A stretch of 64,000 nucleotides of DNA from Malachius bipustulatus. Taxonomy: Eukaryota; Arthropoda; Insecta; Coleoptera; Melyridae. Positions 49,240 to 61,680 of this stretch are shown piece after piece (position 1 is the stretch's first letter; the number at the start of each line of letters is the position of its first letter). The DNA is taken from the NCBI GenBank assembly GCA_910589415.1, contig OU342630.1, forward strand, positions 63,546,186 through 63,610,185, given 5' to 3'. Both the position numbers and the translations under genes were made by a program. The notes beneath the pieces were generated by a model, which was given only the letters and a program-made list of their open reading frames with translations, was not told where the DNA came from and did not search any database.

Positions 49240-52020
49240 TTCAAACCTTATAAGGAACTCTTGAGATGTCTGTTTCTGGCTGCTGATGGCTGGTTGGTGA
49301 TTCATTTATTCACATTTTTAATAAATTAATAGCCAAATAATGATTAAATAATAATAATAAATAATAGCCAAATAATAATAAAGCCTTTAAAATATGTCAG
49401 GAGTGTAGGTAATGATGAAATCAATCATAGTAAGTGTATATTTAATTTAGTACAATGATTAGTAGGTACATTATAAATTTTAGTTTCCATTATAAGAAAA
49501 GGTTTCACACTAGATATGGAATTACCTTTCGTAATCAATTTTATCAATTATTATTCTCTACACCAGTTATCAAGTTATAAAACATGCAAGTACAAAAATA
49601 ATTTTTAAAGTCATTTAAAATTATACTTTTAGAATATCATGTTGTCTTGTAGACTTTTTTACAAGAGCTCATACAACGTACTGCATAACCAGACTATCTA
49701 CATTAATAACCAAAAGTCAACTCTAAAATACAATGAAATTAATTAGTAAATGATAATAATTATTATTAACATAAGGTAAATTGTTTGAATATAAGTGATA
49801 AAAAATATTACAATCTACAAGGACCTTATCAAAAAATAAAGTTTAAACCATTAAGAAAGGGACAAAAATAATGTAGCCTTAATATTTACAGTGTAACAGT
49901 AACAACAAACAAATTTAAAACGTATTAAGTACAAGATTACAAAAATTTATAACGGTTTTCCCGTAATGTACAATAACCGACAAGCCTAAAAAATCTGTAA
50001 TTCCAATTCAACTCTCTTCATATAAAATGGTGGGTAACCTTGTATTAATTTATTTTTGTAAATCTAAATATCAAAACAATATTTAGTTACATTTTAATTA
50101 TTCAAGTATAAATGTTGTACCTAAATATTACGTACACATTGTTATTCTAATTAAGAAATACCAAAACTAATAATATTAATTAATTTATACCGGGGGCTGA
50201 TGGATCTGCCATAGAAAAAGTAACTCCCTTCAAACAGTAAACCTTTTGGAGTAGTTTAGTAGTTTAAAATACTACTTTACTTTACACAAGAAGAATACTT
50301 TCATTGTTTTCTTAACCTGCTCTTAAAACCATGTGTTATAATAAAAATTTCTTACTTGTGCAACAGAGCTCTTCGGATAATAATAATGATCGTGATTCTT
50401 GTAATCACTATAACTAATCAAAAAATAAATTGTAAATTATGTTGCAATTTTTTAAGGAAATAACTATGTTTATAAAAAATATGCTGTAGGTACATAACGT
50501 CATGATTTGTAATAGCACATTAATTATAGATACAATTAAATATAATGACAATAACTATAATAATAATTTGCATAAACAAGCAGAATTTTACATTTTCCAC
50601 TTTCACAGATACAGTGTGTTCAAATAAAACTCTTATAATGCAACTCTCAATTCCACTTGTTCATATAAAACTGGGACAACTTCTTTGCTGTGTTTGTGGC
50701 TTCCAGTGCAAAAGAAAATTTATCAACTCAAAAAAGAATGTGATTTTAATTTTTTGAACAACAAAATAGACACCAGGTGGAAACCATGGAAACATTGTTC
50801 AATTTGAAAGCAACATTTATCCCAATTTTATTTGAACAAAACTGTATAATCGAAGACAAAGATATTTCACATCCTTCCTTATATCACACGTTATGAGTAT
50901 TGTACTATTTTCGGCTTTTATACTTCAGGAATTTTTGTTTTTTCATCCTAAAGGCAAATAGGAGTTACTTCCCAAGGGCTCATCAACTCATAAAAATAAG
51001 ACGCATTTTCACCTTATATATGATCGAACACTGCATAAGTGTTCAAAATCATGTCAAACTGACTTCTCAACATTTCATTCTGTTCAAACATTTTATCCAA
51101 AACTTCACCATAAGCACGCCTTTATTATTGCGACTTTTATGAGCATCAAAGTTGAGTATATAAAATAAAGTCATAAATAAAAAAGTGACTTCAATTATTT
51201 ACAGTGACGGATATTGACCAATCAGGAATCGACTAATGCTTTTATCATGAACATATTGCGGTAAGACAGTTGCAAAAATTAAATAAAAGTGAAGAATTTA
51301 CGTAATACGTGGAGCATCTTTTAAATTTTATTAGCAAAACCTACTCTCCCTTGAAGTGTTGGATAAAAATATTGTAGGTATGGCAAGTGTGAGCAAATGT
51401 ATGTTATCCACTTAGACGTAAATGTAGTTCACTCGGGTCATACGGCCGCCTGAACTTAATCATCTGCTTTGATAAAATACAACTTTTCCCACTTGTGTAC
51501 CATAAATAGCTACTCTTTCCATTTTAAATATAGCAGCCTGGGAAACAAATGTAGGTATTTTAGGTCTTATTTAATGGATGATTATTAAATTAGGAAGTTA
51601 CAGTGTAGAACTTCCATTAATTCAATTTCTAATTATATTAAATTCAAAACTTTGAACACTATTCAAGGCTCATTTTTAATTGCTACTTAAAAAGTTTTTG
51701 CATTGACACAAAGTTAATTCTATAACTTTCCAACTTTCAACTTTAATTTCATTATGGTAATGATTTGGATTTTAATTTTCTTAGGGTTGATAATAATTTT
51801 TTTATTACCTGCTAATATAGGAGATGTATTAGCTATTTTTCGATAAACCTAAAAAAAAATTATCTCAAAAAATAATTCCCACAGTTTTATGATAATTGAT
51901 TCAATATATTCAATTTTTTTCGCCAATTCGCACTACTTTGATGCCTGGTGTGGAGCAGCAAAAGTGATTTTTTGGGAATTATGTAGGTAATTGGCCAAGT
52001 TACTAAGGATATAACAGGAA
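49240..52020. other. intergenic, AT-rich
   Basis: No supported gene. AT-rich unique sequence with scattered TAATAATAAT runs; short open frames (50545-50757, 50900-51142) have neither domains nor splice context. Confidence 0.6.
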
Positions 52021-52021
52021 A

Positions 52022-52860
52022 CTGTGTGTGTCACAGGCATGGTACACCCCCTTTTTTTTTCTTTATTTTTGGAGATAATTTTTTGAAATTTGGTACGTCG
52101 CATATTCTCGATAGAGCGCACTTTTTAGCAGAAAATTGAATTTTTTCCCACATCCGGTTTTTCCGGAAATGTTACCAACTTTTTATTTTTAAATAGGACA
52201 CCCTATATATTATCATATTTTTGGATTCTATACATTTGTACGAATCCAACAATACCACATAAGTACCATTTTAAATGTCAAATTTGTTTTTATTTAATTT
52301 TTTATTTCTCAATTATAGTGTGCCATGACTTCAATTATGTTCGTCACAGATGCAAAATGGGTACACCAAAATGTCCCTTGTTAAGAGTACTAGTAGATGG
52401 TACCTCGGTACCAATATGGTACCATTTGAAAAAAATGAATCCAGCTCAAAAAATCATTCCGGTGCGCATAATTTATCCGTAAATCACTTAATTTAGTACT
52501 TAAAAATTCGATTTTTCCAACATTAGATGATCCAATTGGAGTAAAACGAAATAGTCATGGCACACGATAATTGAGAAATAAAAAATTAAATAAAAACAAA
52601 TTTGACATTTAAAATGGTACTTATGTGGTATTGTTGGATTCGTACAAATGTATAGAATCAAAAAATATAATAATATATAGGGTGTCCCATTTAAAAATAA
52701 AAAGTTGGTAACAGTTCCGGAAAAACCTGATGTGGGAAAAAATTCAATTTTCTGCTAAAAAGTGCGCTCTATCGAGAATATGCGACGTACCAAATTTCAA
52801 AAAATTATATCCAAAAATAAAGAAAAAAAAGCGGGTGTACCATGCCTGTGACACACACTG
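52022..52860. mobile_element. second, shortened copy of the CAGTGTGTGTCACAGGC palindrome
   Basis: Near-identical to the outer arms of 32891-34192, ending in the same TGTGTCACAGGCATGGTACA sequence; TA follows the right end. The left arm lacks the stretch from CAATTGGAGTAAAACG to the GGTACC cluster, while the right arm keeps it, so the copy is an asymmetric internal deletion of the full element. Confidence 0.88.
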
Positions 52861-52914
52861 TATTCAATGAATTTGTTTCACGCTCAACCACTTCTACTTA
52901 GAAATTTCAACCAG

Positions 52915-53323
52915 TAGAAAAACAATGGTTCTCTGTGTGGTGAAATCGATTCATTTTTACGGAAGTTATAATAAACAAGTGAAATAATAATTTTCCATTT
53001 TCACAGCAACTTACCTTCTAAACGGCTAAAGATATGGGAAAACCCTATACCTTAACTTTTCAAGCGGCACCCTATCGTGAGGATAAAATGTTTATTACAG
53101 AGTAGTGAAAATAGGTAATCAGATTTTTCATCACCCTGTATAAAAATTTAAACCTTCATAATAGGATTCTACTTCTAGGAAAAGTTACGATAAGGACATG
53201 TAAACCGTTTTCCCATATCTCTCGCCGTTTTCAAGATGAGTTGCTTTGAGAATAGGAAATTCTGAGTTTATAACTTCCGTAAAAATGAATCAATTTCAGC
53301 ATAAGGAACACCATTGTATTTCT
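52915..53323. repeat. 410-bp palindrome related to 23773-25140
   Basis: TAGAAAAACAATGG ... TTCATTTTTACGGAAGTTAT is mirrored at 53265-53323. The centre carries TTTTTCATCACCCTGTAT (about 53127), the same core as at 23930. Confidence 0.8.
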
Positions 53324-54679
53324 ATTGGAATTCCACGTATCACAAGATAGGGGGTGCCATTTGAAATTCCAAAGTGGTGGGGAGTGAGAGGGTGAAACGT
53401 AAAATTCATTAGGAACCATTTTTGAATTTCACTCTTGATATCTAAATTGAGGCTTTTTTTTCAAACAAAAATTTACTCGTGAAAAACCCTTTTGGCTGCA
53501 TCAGCGTTTTTGGAATTGCTACAAACAATTTCTGTATTTCTTTTTCATATTATGCACTCAAAGCTCAAAGTATTAATTTGCAAAAAAAAAAGGTTACATT
53601 GATTAACATCAAAACCAGCAAATGTGGAATTGTCACCAGAATTTTTTTTGAGAAAGTAATGATGAAGAAAGAAGCTTTTTCGCTGGCTAGAAATAATTGC
53701 TTGGTTCTCTCTGATTAACATCAAAATCTCAGAGGTTTCTTGTCTGAGCTCTCATTAAAGTATTATATGATTTGGTAAATTATTATTGTCAATGGATAAG
53801 AATTCAGAAGAACAAATAAGTTTATATTATTTATAAGAGCTGATGAAAGGGCAGGAAGAACCTTTTTTAAATTTAGAAAATATGGACTTGGTAATATGGA
53901 CTTCCCATAAATATTGGAAAATTTACTATAGTTGATCGCTTTTGGAATTTTCTTTTAAGATTTAAGGAATCTTACAACCCAAGAAACCCAACACTTTTAA
54001 AGCATTCTTCTAAACTGCACTATTCCTCTATGTGACAATTCAAATGCAAATAAATCCAAACAAATAAAATGTAATTTTAGATTAACGGCAATGAAATTGT
54101 ATTAAATTTGTATTTCTTAAATTTATCAATCCAACTTTGAAATTGAAGTTGAAAAAGTATGAAATATGTTAATTTATTTAAAAAATTACTTTAACCGCAC
54201 AAAGGCGTGTTAATTAATATCATTTTAGTATACGTCGACAATATCGAGAATTGCCTGCAAAAATCTCACATCTAATTTATATCTTTTAAAATTGCCGATT
54301 TTTTCATTTAAGTATTTTTTCTGATTATTCCGATTATTGGTCCTTGCGTCTTGCAAATGAATTAAAATTATTAAACATACCTAAATGAATATTTTGTTAA
54401 AATCTTGTATTGCTATTATTAATTAAGCGATTTAAAGTCTCACACCATGACTTTCGCATGTCAGATTCTTGCATTCAACGCTTCAATTTTCATAAAAACC
54501 ACTTTTGTCCAGCAAAAGTGACAAAAATCTTATTTCCTTAGATATATTCAACAATATAAAATCTTCTCTAATGTTTTGTGGAGCGAATTACATAGTGCAA
54601 TAACTATTTTAATTGTTTAGGAAAAATCTTCTACAAGAAGTGATATGTTAGACGAGAGGAGAGAACCTGCATTGATAAC
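53324..54679. other. intergenic DNA and probable stum 3' UTR
   Basis: AT-rich; no gene seen. The minus-strand 3' UTR of stum should run leftwards from 54679; the first minus-strand AATAAA I find is at 54178-54173. Confidence 0.5.
54173..54178 (-). terminator. stum: candidate polyadenylation signal of stum
   Basis: Minus-strand AATAAA about 500 bases beyond the stop codon; the nearest canonical signal I see. Position only. Confidence 0.25.
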
Positions 54680-54795
54680 TCATGAGCCCCTCTCTAGATC
54701 TCGTCCGTTTAGATTGCGATTTTGCAGCGGAGGTCTTTGACTTTCCTCTTGACTTTCCGCTTGTGCTTCTAGAAGTTTCAGTTTTCGATGTTTTT
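54680..54795 (-). CDS. stum: stum terminal exon, coiled basic/acidic tail
   Basis: Follows a 56-base intron (54796-54851). With the phase dictated by the upstream donor it reads [38 protein letters not shown] and TGA. Another frame of the same bases ([20 protein letters not shown]) is longer but would need a different donor; the chosen frame continues the conserved IAKKHRKL. Confidence 0.85.
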
Positions 54796-55947
54796 CTGTA
54801 AACGTGTAAGATTTTATTTTTGGTTTCGTAAATTACGATAAAATTACTTACTGGCAATTTTAAGCATTATCACCCCCCACCAGATAGACCAGCCCCATCC
54901 GACAAGACAAAACAAGACAGTAAAACATTGTCCGATTCCTATTATAATATTTATCAAGAATGATCCGATTCTTGGTCTTGGTCCGTCCTTTTGGGAAAAC
55001 CTTGGCTTTCCCAGACATAAACAAAAAATCCCGCTCATAATTGTTCCTGAAATTTGATGCAGGTAGGTTAGCACGATTAGATCTAATGGTGTCATTAATA
55101 CATTACCTAATCCGGGAACAATTACATTTAAGACTAAACAAAACCATGCCAAACAAACTGGAAGTACTGGTATTGCTCCCCGCATTGCTGAAGTGTGCTC
55201 AACTAAACTGATATCCAATTTCGGTTTGACTTCCTGAAAGTAATCATGCGTTGAAATATTTAAATTGTATATTTTTCAGGAAGTAGATATACCTCAGGAG
55301 GCAGTGACATTGGAGTTAAACTTTTCTTCTTACTGGAAATCATGGAAGCTCTACGACTGGCTGCTGTTTTTTGCTGCTCAAATTTCTTTTTGAAGCACTT
55401 CTTCAGGCAAAACATTTTTATAAAAAAATCTTTACAAGAATCCTTGGTACAGCATGGTCTAAAATATGGAAAATTTTTATGCGAACTTTATAACACCGAT
55501 CAAATAAAAGAGCCTTACTTTTTGATTTTAGGTGGACGTTGTACATGCTCGGCTTTTTCAGCCCAGTTTTCTTTCTTCTTCCAAAAGGGCAACCAACGAC
55601 CATCGCTAACTTTGCTCCTCTTGCAGCATTTTAAACGATTCCAAAATTTCTTTTTGTCTTCTTGCGGTTGGTCGATGTCAATTTTGACACTCTGGTCTTG
55701 TTTTCGTCTACAACTGAAGCAACCTGCCTTGACTCCTTCTTCGTCTTCTTCCGCTGGTTTATCATCGCCGATTTGCTCTTTCCTCTTGCAACACTTACAA
55801 ATGGTCTTATCTTTACAGGTTTTGAAAATTCTACTACAAAAGTTTGGCTTTGCAGGTGTCTCATTTCCAGCAGAATCCGCGTTATTAGCAGCATTTTGCT
55901 GATTTTGTTGCTGGTTTTGTTGCTGGTTTTGTTGTATTTGTTGTATG
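54680..55947 (-). CDS. stum: stum / SPEC3-family membrane protein, C-terminal part, five coding exons
   Basis: Complement join 55519-55947, 55293-55458, 55107-55233, 54852-55046, 54680-54795 (TGA 54682-54680). All junctions are GT-AG and phase-consistent; 343 residues in the window. Order: a Gln/Asn-rich stretch ([10 protein letters not shown]), Cys-rich basic blocks ([50 protein letters not shown]), a basic Ser/Thr segment, then the Stum/SPEC3 core: [59 protein letters not shown] and [20 protein letters not shown]. The core has two hydrophobic membrane blocks. In Drosophila stum is needed for proprioceptive mechanosensation by limb neurons. The N-terminus is missing, as the first exon here begins with the last base of a split codon. 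Family identification is very secure from the core; the Cys clusters suggest lipidation, which is inference. Confidence 0.93.
54852..55046 (-). CDS. stum: stum exon, second half of SPEC3 core
   Basis: [65 protein letters not shown]. The GWGWSIWWG motif is the family's most conserved stretch. Donor is GCCA|GTAAGT at 54851. Confidence 0.95.
55047..55106 (-). other. stum: 60-bp stum intron that is open in frame
   Basis: GTAATG...TTTCAG on the minus strand. The length is a multiple of three and it has no stop in the gene's frame, so an unspliced message would insert 20 residues ([20 protein letters not shown]) between VPGLG and TIMSGIF. Splicing it out restores the conserved core, which is why I call it an intron. 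Confidence 0.88.
55107..55233 (-). CDS. stum: stum exon, start of SPEC3 core
   Basis: Follows a 59-base intron. [20 protein letters not shown] then the first hydrophobic block [20 protein letters not shown] and GL; the Gly codon is split by the next intron. Confidence 0.93.
55293..55458 (-). CDS. stum: stum exon, Cys-rich basic segment
   Basis: Follows a 60-base intron (55459-55518). [56 protein letters not shown], ending in GAG before donor GTATAT. Phase 0 at its end. RRAS followed by MI and the Lys/Ser run are possible basophilic kinase sites (inference). Confidence 0.88.
55519..55947 (-). CDS. stum: stum exon, Q/N stretch and Cys-rich cytoplasmic region
   Basis: Acceptor TTTTCAG (minus) before 55947, donor GTAAGG after 55519. 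142 full codons, entering in phase 2. Encodes Q/N repeats, [19 protein letters not shown], acidic [57 protein letters not shown]. The Trp-rich [11 protein letters not shown] and Cys pairs are the distinctive part. A plus-strand frame over this exon is a shadow. Confidence 0.88.
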
Positions 55948-56056
55948 CTGAAAATCGAATAATAATGTGATTAAATTGTATAGAGAGATCATAAAGCGAC
56001 AAATTAGAGCCCTGCTATTAGTATAAAGTCATGGGATAAGTTTAACATTACCTATA

Positions 56057-57077
56057 CACTGTGTCCGAGATAGAAATGAACAGCATGGGGATCTCGAAAT
56101 CCGTGAGAGATACATATGGTCGGTTAAATGGGGAAAAAGTTGAGCAACCAGAAGGAGAATGCAATGGCGGGAAGAGATTTCAAGAATTATTTCCGATTTT
56201 CGAATTATTTTGAAGAAAACTAAATTTTCAATTTTAGTATTTCTTATTTATTGACGTTATTATTGAAGATTGGGAAAAACTGATACCACATTTTCATTAC
56301 CGTTATTAACCAGCTTTATTTATGCGATGTCATCAGTTTTTTATCTGACGACTCATATTTGCAGGACCGGACTGAACTTCCGATATTTTTTCGATGTAAT
56401 TTTTTTTATCTCGTCTTTCATATTTGCAGGTCCGGACTGAACTTCGATTTTTTAAATACGATCCTGGATTTTTTTATTGCAAAAATTGAAAGATATTTTA
56501 ATTCTGAATTAAATGATAAGCCTCACATGAGTGGTGTAAACGTGTTTCGGACTATAGCTATTGATATCCTCAGTGTAATTTCACCTTTACGGATCTGTGC
56601 TCTTATTTAACTTCTTGGACTTGTCGGATTGTGATGACGATGAGTAATAGTCCGAAACTCGTTTGAACCACTATGTGTGGCATATCATTAAATTCAAAAT
56701 TAAAATATCTTTCAATTTTTGCATTTTTCCAATAAAAAATCCAGGTCCGTATTTAAAAAATCGAAGTTCAGTCCGGACCTGCAAATATGAAAGACGAGAC
56801 AAAAAAAATTACATCGAAAAAATAAAGCTGGTCAATAACTGCAATGGAAATGTGGTTTCAATTTTTTCCAATCTGCAATAACAACACGAATAAATAAGAA
56901 AAACTAAAATTGAAAATGTTGGTTTCTTCAAAATAATTCGAAAATCAAAAATAATTTTCGAAATCTCTTTCTGTCATTTCATTATCCTTCTGGTTGCCCA
57001 ACTTTTCCCCATTTAACCGACCTTGTATCTCCCACGGTGTCCGAGGTACCCATTTCATTTGTATCTTAGACACAGTG
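56057..57077. repeat. 1.02-kb palindromic element, CACTGTGTC ends
   Basis: Ends CACTGTGTCCGAGATA and the mirrored GATACAAATG...GACACAGTG at 57077. Arms share GGTCGGTTAAATGGGG, TTTTCGAATTATTTTGAAG, GTCCGGACTGAACTTCGAT and AATTGAAAGATATTTTAA in mirrored order. Inserted about 110 bases upstream of the first visible stum exon. The GGTCCGGACTGAAC block occurs twice on the left (56373, 56429) and once on the right. Confidence 0.82.
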
Positions 57078-58716
57078 TGATATTTCTTTCAAAGGTAAAA
57101 AATTGCTTCCACATTTTTTTTTCGAAACCGATTTAAAAAAACATTTAGTTCATCGTGTTGTTTCTGGAAGGAAAGTAAAATTTTCTTGTGGTGTGTTAAT
57201 AAGAACTTGAAAAAACATTGATTTTTCAATTAAAACACGAACGTCTCCACCTATTATTAAAGTTGAGAGTAGATATTTAAGTATTAATTATTGAAGAAAA
57301 AGATATTAAGCAATTCCATTAATTCTCTTGACTCTCATTTCGCGGCGTTTAAATCACCAAAAATATAGCTGATGATAATATCAACTTCCTGTTTTCTTTA
57401 AACCCCCAGCAAGATTTATTAGCGGTCAGCATATTGATTTTTATTGCAAGTAACAAGCTATAAGATCTTATGTAGATTTGGAAAAATTACATTCAAGCTG
57501 CACGCATACCAGCAGGTGTGATCATAGAAGATTAAAAATGCGTTTACCCGTTTTGGAGATATCCGTAGGCATGATGATCTTCATCCAACGGCAAAACGTA
57601 TATGAAGGTCATTTCTTACGTATTAGATCTTAAGGGTTCGATATTTGGCTACTTTCCTGAAACTTTCGCGTTTTCAGCAAACTCATGGCATGTTAGAACG
57701 AGTATTATTAGCGTGGCGTTAGCCACTAGCCACTTGTAATCTTATGCATGAAAATATTGATCTGGCTAGGGTACGTTTTCGACATTCAGAGGTAATTTTC
57801 AACACACCGAGAAATGTAACTACGCTGGACTTGATTCTATTGATCTAGTGGTAATCAATACAGGGCATTAAATGCAAATTTTATGTGTTTAATGTAATGC
57901 GTCGTTATACTTCAACAATAATTATAATTTGTTTATAACTTCGGATTTTTGATGATTATTTGAAAATATTATAAAGAAAAAATATTTACAATGAAAAAGA
58001 AGGATAATAATTAACAAAGGAGTAATAATAAGGTGGGTACCTATTATACTAAATTATATACAAAGATAAAATGTCAATAAAAATTTGTCAACATATAAGA
58101 GGGAGCTGTTGAATCGAGAAACAGACAAAAAGGTTGAGGAAATTCAATGTACTTAAATTCAAAAAACTCCTTTTGCACTGTAAAGCATGGCTACTCTACA
58201 TACCTCCATCATTAAAAGTAAGTAGTACATTATATCAAAAATCGTACCAAAAATTTACCAAAATCGTAGCTCAAGAATATTTTTGTAGTGTTAATTCCAT
58301 TGAAAATGGAAAAAGTATGAGACTGAAAAAGCTCGATCAACAATCACTTTACTACTGCAATAATTATATCATGCGCATGCGTGCAATTCTATACAAAAAC
58401 ACAAAAATAACGCCCTGTATATGATATTTCAAAAATTACACACTTCAAAACACAAATTAGAAAATATTAGCTTATACCATTTCGAATATTCTTTCCCTAT
58501 CACGTAAATCTCTTTAAACCAATTATTATTATTCTCTTTTCTTATCACTGGCACTTTCTGGAAGGTCATGCTCAAACGATTGCGTGACGCCCAATATAAA
58601 AGTACACAATCTCACGTTCAAGTAGACAATCAAGCAGGTACTCTAAGAGTTATGATGATCCGACAGGCCAAACTTTGAACCATCAGCCGATTTCTAGGAG
58701 GAGAGTTTCAAGGAAA

Positions 58717-59080
58717 TCAAGCAAAGCGAGCTTTGGGATCTTCCGACAATCTGGCTGGCTCTACGTTGACTGGATTGCTGAGAGTTGTGGTTGCACGAAT
58801 CGCGAGTACTGAAGGAGTTGCGGGTTGACCAGCGGTATTCATCAAGGATATCGTGGCCGAGCTATTGATTGCGGTGATTTGCCTTGCCCTCAGCCCCTGA
58901 TAGCAATCTCGCACACGAATATGGAAAGCCGGAGCTCTTGCTTCATCATTAGCATCGACTGGCCGGACTTGTTCTAGAAATGGTCGATTGCTCGAGCCAT
59001 GGGCGGTGATACGGGATTGAAGGTTGTAGTTCTTGGAGGGTATTACGTATGGAGGAAATTGATTACAATGAAGACAAATT
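58717..59080 (-). CDS. exon-like open frame, unassigned
   Basis: Minus strand, open for about 125 codons to TGA at 58719-58717, in a patch much richer in GC than its flanks. Reads PPYVIPSKNYNLQSRITAHG, FLEQVRPVDANDEARAPAFH, VRDCYQGLRARQITAINSSA, LAIRATTTLSNPVNVEPARL. Composition looks protein-like, but I recognise no family. No in-frame ATG near its start; a weak acceptor (GGACAG near 59082) could begin it. It has its own stop, so it is not simply an internal stum exon; an alternative stum 3' exon, another gene's last exon, or conserved non-coding DNA are all possible. Confidence 0.35.
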
Positions 59081-61680
59081 ACTGTCCATCAACTGGAAGA
59101 CTAACATTAGAGGTCTACAGAGAAATTTCATTTCAAGGAAGGGCATAATCATGGGAAATTGCTTTGGGATAGTCAATGAAAATCGGAGTAAATGTTTTTT
59201 ATCTGCATGCCTGCTTGTGTTAATCAAGTTGAATATTCTTTTTTATTTGCACTTTAATTTATAGTAATGTTTTTATGAGAAATTTGAGTTCATATCGGGC
59301 TTACGGTGGGAGATACGTCATTCTTGAGATTATGTCAAATTCCTCATTTGTGAAGATAGAAACTTCACCTCTCCCAACATCAGCGAGAATGAGACTTTCT
59401 TTTTACACATTACTCATGAAAATGTTATTTTAAGCTATCGAGTTTTGTTAATTATATCACTTAAGTGATGACTCCTAAAATGCAGTTTCTAAGACCCTCG
59501 CAAAAATGTTCCCGCATTGAAGCTTAATGGCGGAAATTTTCTGAGCTAGTGTCCTTCAAGGCAGTCAAAGTTCTGGGACTATGTAACATTGGCTTTAAGA
59601 TAGCACCACAAAAAGAAGTCTCACGGGTACCAAATTGGGTGAACGTGGGGAAAAATGGGTGAAACTTTTCTGGCAATTGACAATACCGCGACTTTTCCCA
59701 CCTCTAATCTCAATCTCCCATCCTAACTCAACCAATTGCTTTTCAAAATCGGGTAGGTCTTTTTGGGTTCAAGAATGGAAATTACCTCTCGACCCTTCGC
59801 TTTCTTACATACACCTAAACCATATTACAGAAGTAGGTAAATCTTTGAGAGATAATTTTGATCTCACGACTCTTTCGGTTTATGTATTAATTATACATAT
59901 AGGTACTGCAATCAAAAAATTTGTTTCTGGGTGTACATTTTAGCGGAAGAAACTCTTGTAATAGAAAAAAGTTGCATGTGAATTACAGACCGGCTGTTAA
60001 ATTTCATATGAAGTAAGATGACATGTCTTATCTCTTCTTATCGTGCCGCCTCCGCGTGTACCACTATCCTTCTAAGGTCTTTCCTCTTCAAGGTCTATTA
60101 ATATTACTTCTTTGTATTTTTATGAGCAAGTGGTGTTCTACTGATAGGCAATAATTAATCCATTACACCTACACGCTGCCTATGTATTCAGACTGTACGA
60201 GTTACAAAATGCAACTCTTCTACTGATTTGATAGCGAAGTTATCATACTCAGATGCTTCATTAGGTAGGAAGTAATCAAATTATTCTAGAAAATGGTCTA
60301 CGCCACTGGACTCTCCAGGTAACACGCCATTTGCTGCTCTTGCAGGTAGAGTCGCCATCTGCACGCAAAGTTTCAACCCTACCTGGGGGTGACCACTCGG
60401 GTTTCTGAATAACTTCTTATGGTCACCGTCGTCCACCACTAACCTTCCCAAACATTCACCCCTAAATATCCATGTCAGGGTTATGCAGCGTTAAATTCAA
60501 TCTGCCCCCCCAGATCCCATCTTGCTTGTTTCTGAATGGGTGATCTGTAACTCTAATCTAAATTGGTCAATGTTTCGGGAAAATAATGTCGATAGATTGA
60601 GTTCAAGGGACACGAGACTAGGTAACAAAGAAATCGTTTTGGGAAGAGAATTTTCAAAGAGAATATAATCTTTTTGTGAAGATATCAATTTCTTTAGTGC
60701 CTATAATCTTGTGTTGTCGTCTGGGAAAATATTTTGACTGGTCATCTGCAGTGGGTACACCTATATGAGTTTTTTTTTTAATTGTATGATCATATAATTT
60801 TCCATTAGGCTATTATTCTAAGCAATGGCTGTTGTAATTGTTATACAATAAAGAGAGCTATTAAAATGTATTATGATCTGATGAAGTTTAATAATAAGAA
60901 TATGAACGCATAATCCAAGTAACATAACATTTGGACGAGTTCACTGGTTCAGTGCAAAGTAGAGCAATATGGAACTTATTAGATTGTTTCATGTCGTAAT
61001 TACATAAATTAGACAATCTAATAGCCGTCATAAATCACGCTGTGTAAAAACGGCGTGGAGAGGGAGTTAATGAACCAGGGCAACATTGGGGGTATAAGGG
61101 TGTCGAGTCTGGGCATGAATGAAGGGCAACCGGATCAAGATAGGCTATGGAGACAAATGAAACCTTGAAACTTGAATTATTATTAAGTCGGAACCCGGTT
61201 GGGGACTACAAACTTATTCTTTTACCTGTATTCTAACAGCTGTTCTAGTCTGAGATAATAATGAAGCCAATTATAATAGACGAATTACCATTGTTTTAAA
61301 GTTTTATTAAAGTTACTTGCGTGGTTTTCAGACTGAACAATAAAAATATTTTCATTTGCGCCAAATTCAGTATTTGGCAATGCATTATACTGTAAGGCAA
61401 ACGAAAACGTAATTTAGGCAAGCTTATAAAAAAAAATTAGAATCTGTAAAATTGTAAAACGAAAGAATTCTGATAGTTTATAGTTTTACAGATTCAATCT
61501 CGGACATGAAATTTATTTCCAAAGCTTAAATTACAATTCCATTTCTTCATCACATGATATAATAATATAACAGCGAAAGCACCAAATTTTTATATTTTCA
61601 TGCATTTCGATTTAAATCTCTTCATAAACCTAGACATCTTATTTCTAAATTTAGTCATGATGTAAGTTTAAGGGAATAAT

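Noticed and set aside
55342..55970. Plus-strand frames of 186 and 102 codons opposite stum
   Set aside because: They are antisense to phase-consistent stum exons with a conserved core; their Leu/Phe-rich translations are complements of Lys/Glu-rich coding.
59635..59943. 102-codon plus-strand frame
   Set aside because: No domain, no splice sites, ordinary base composition; a chance frame.
60345..60410. Acceptor-like TGCTCTTGCAG followed by an open stretch of 20 codons
   Set aside because: Stop soon after, no donor, no conservation signal, and CGCCACTGGA-type words around it occur in repeats.
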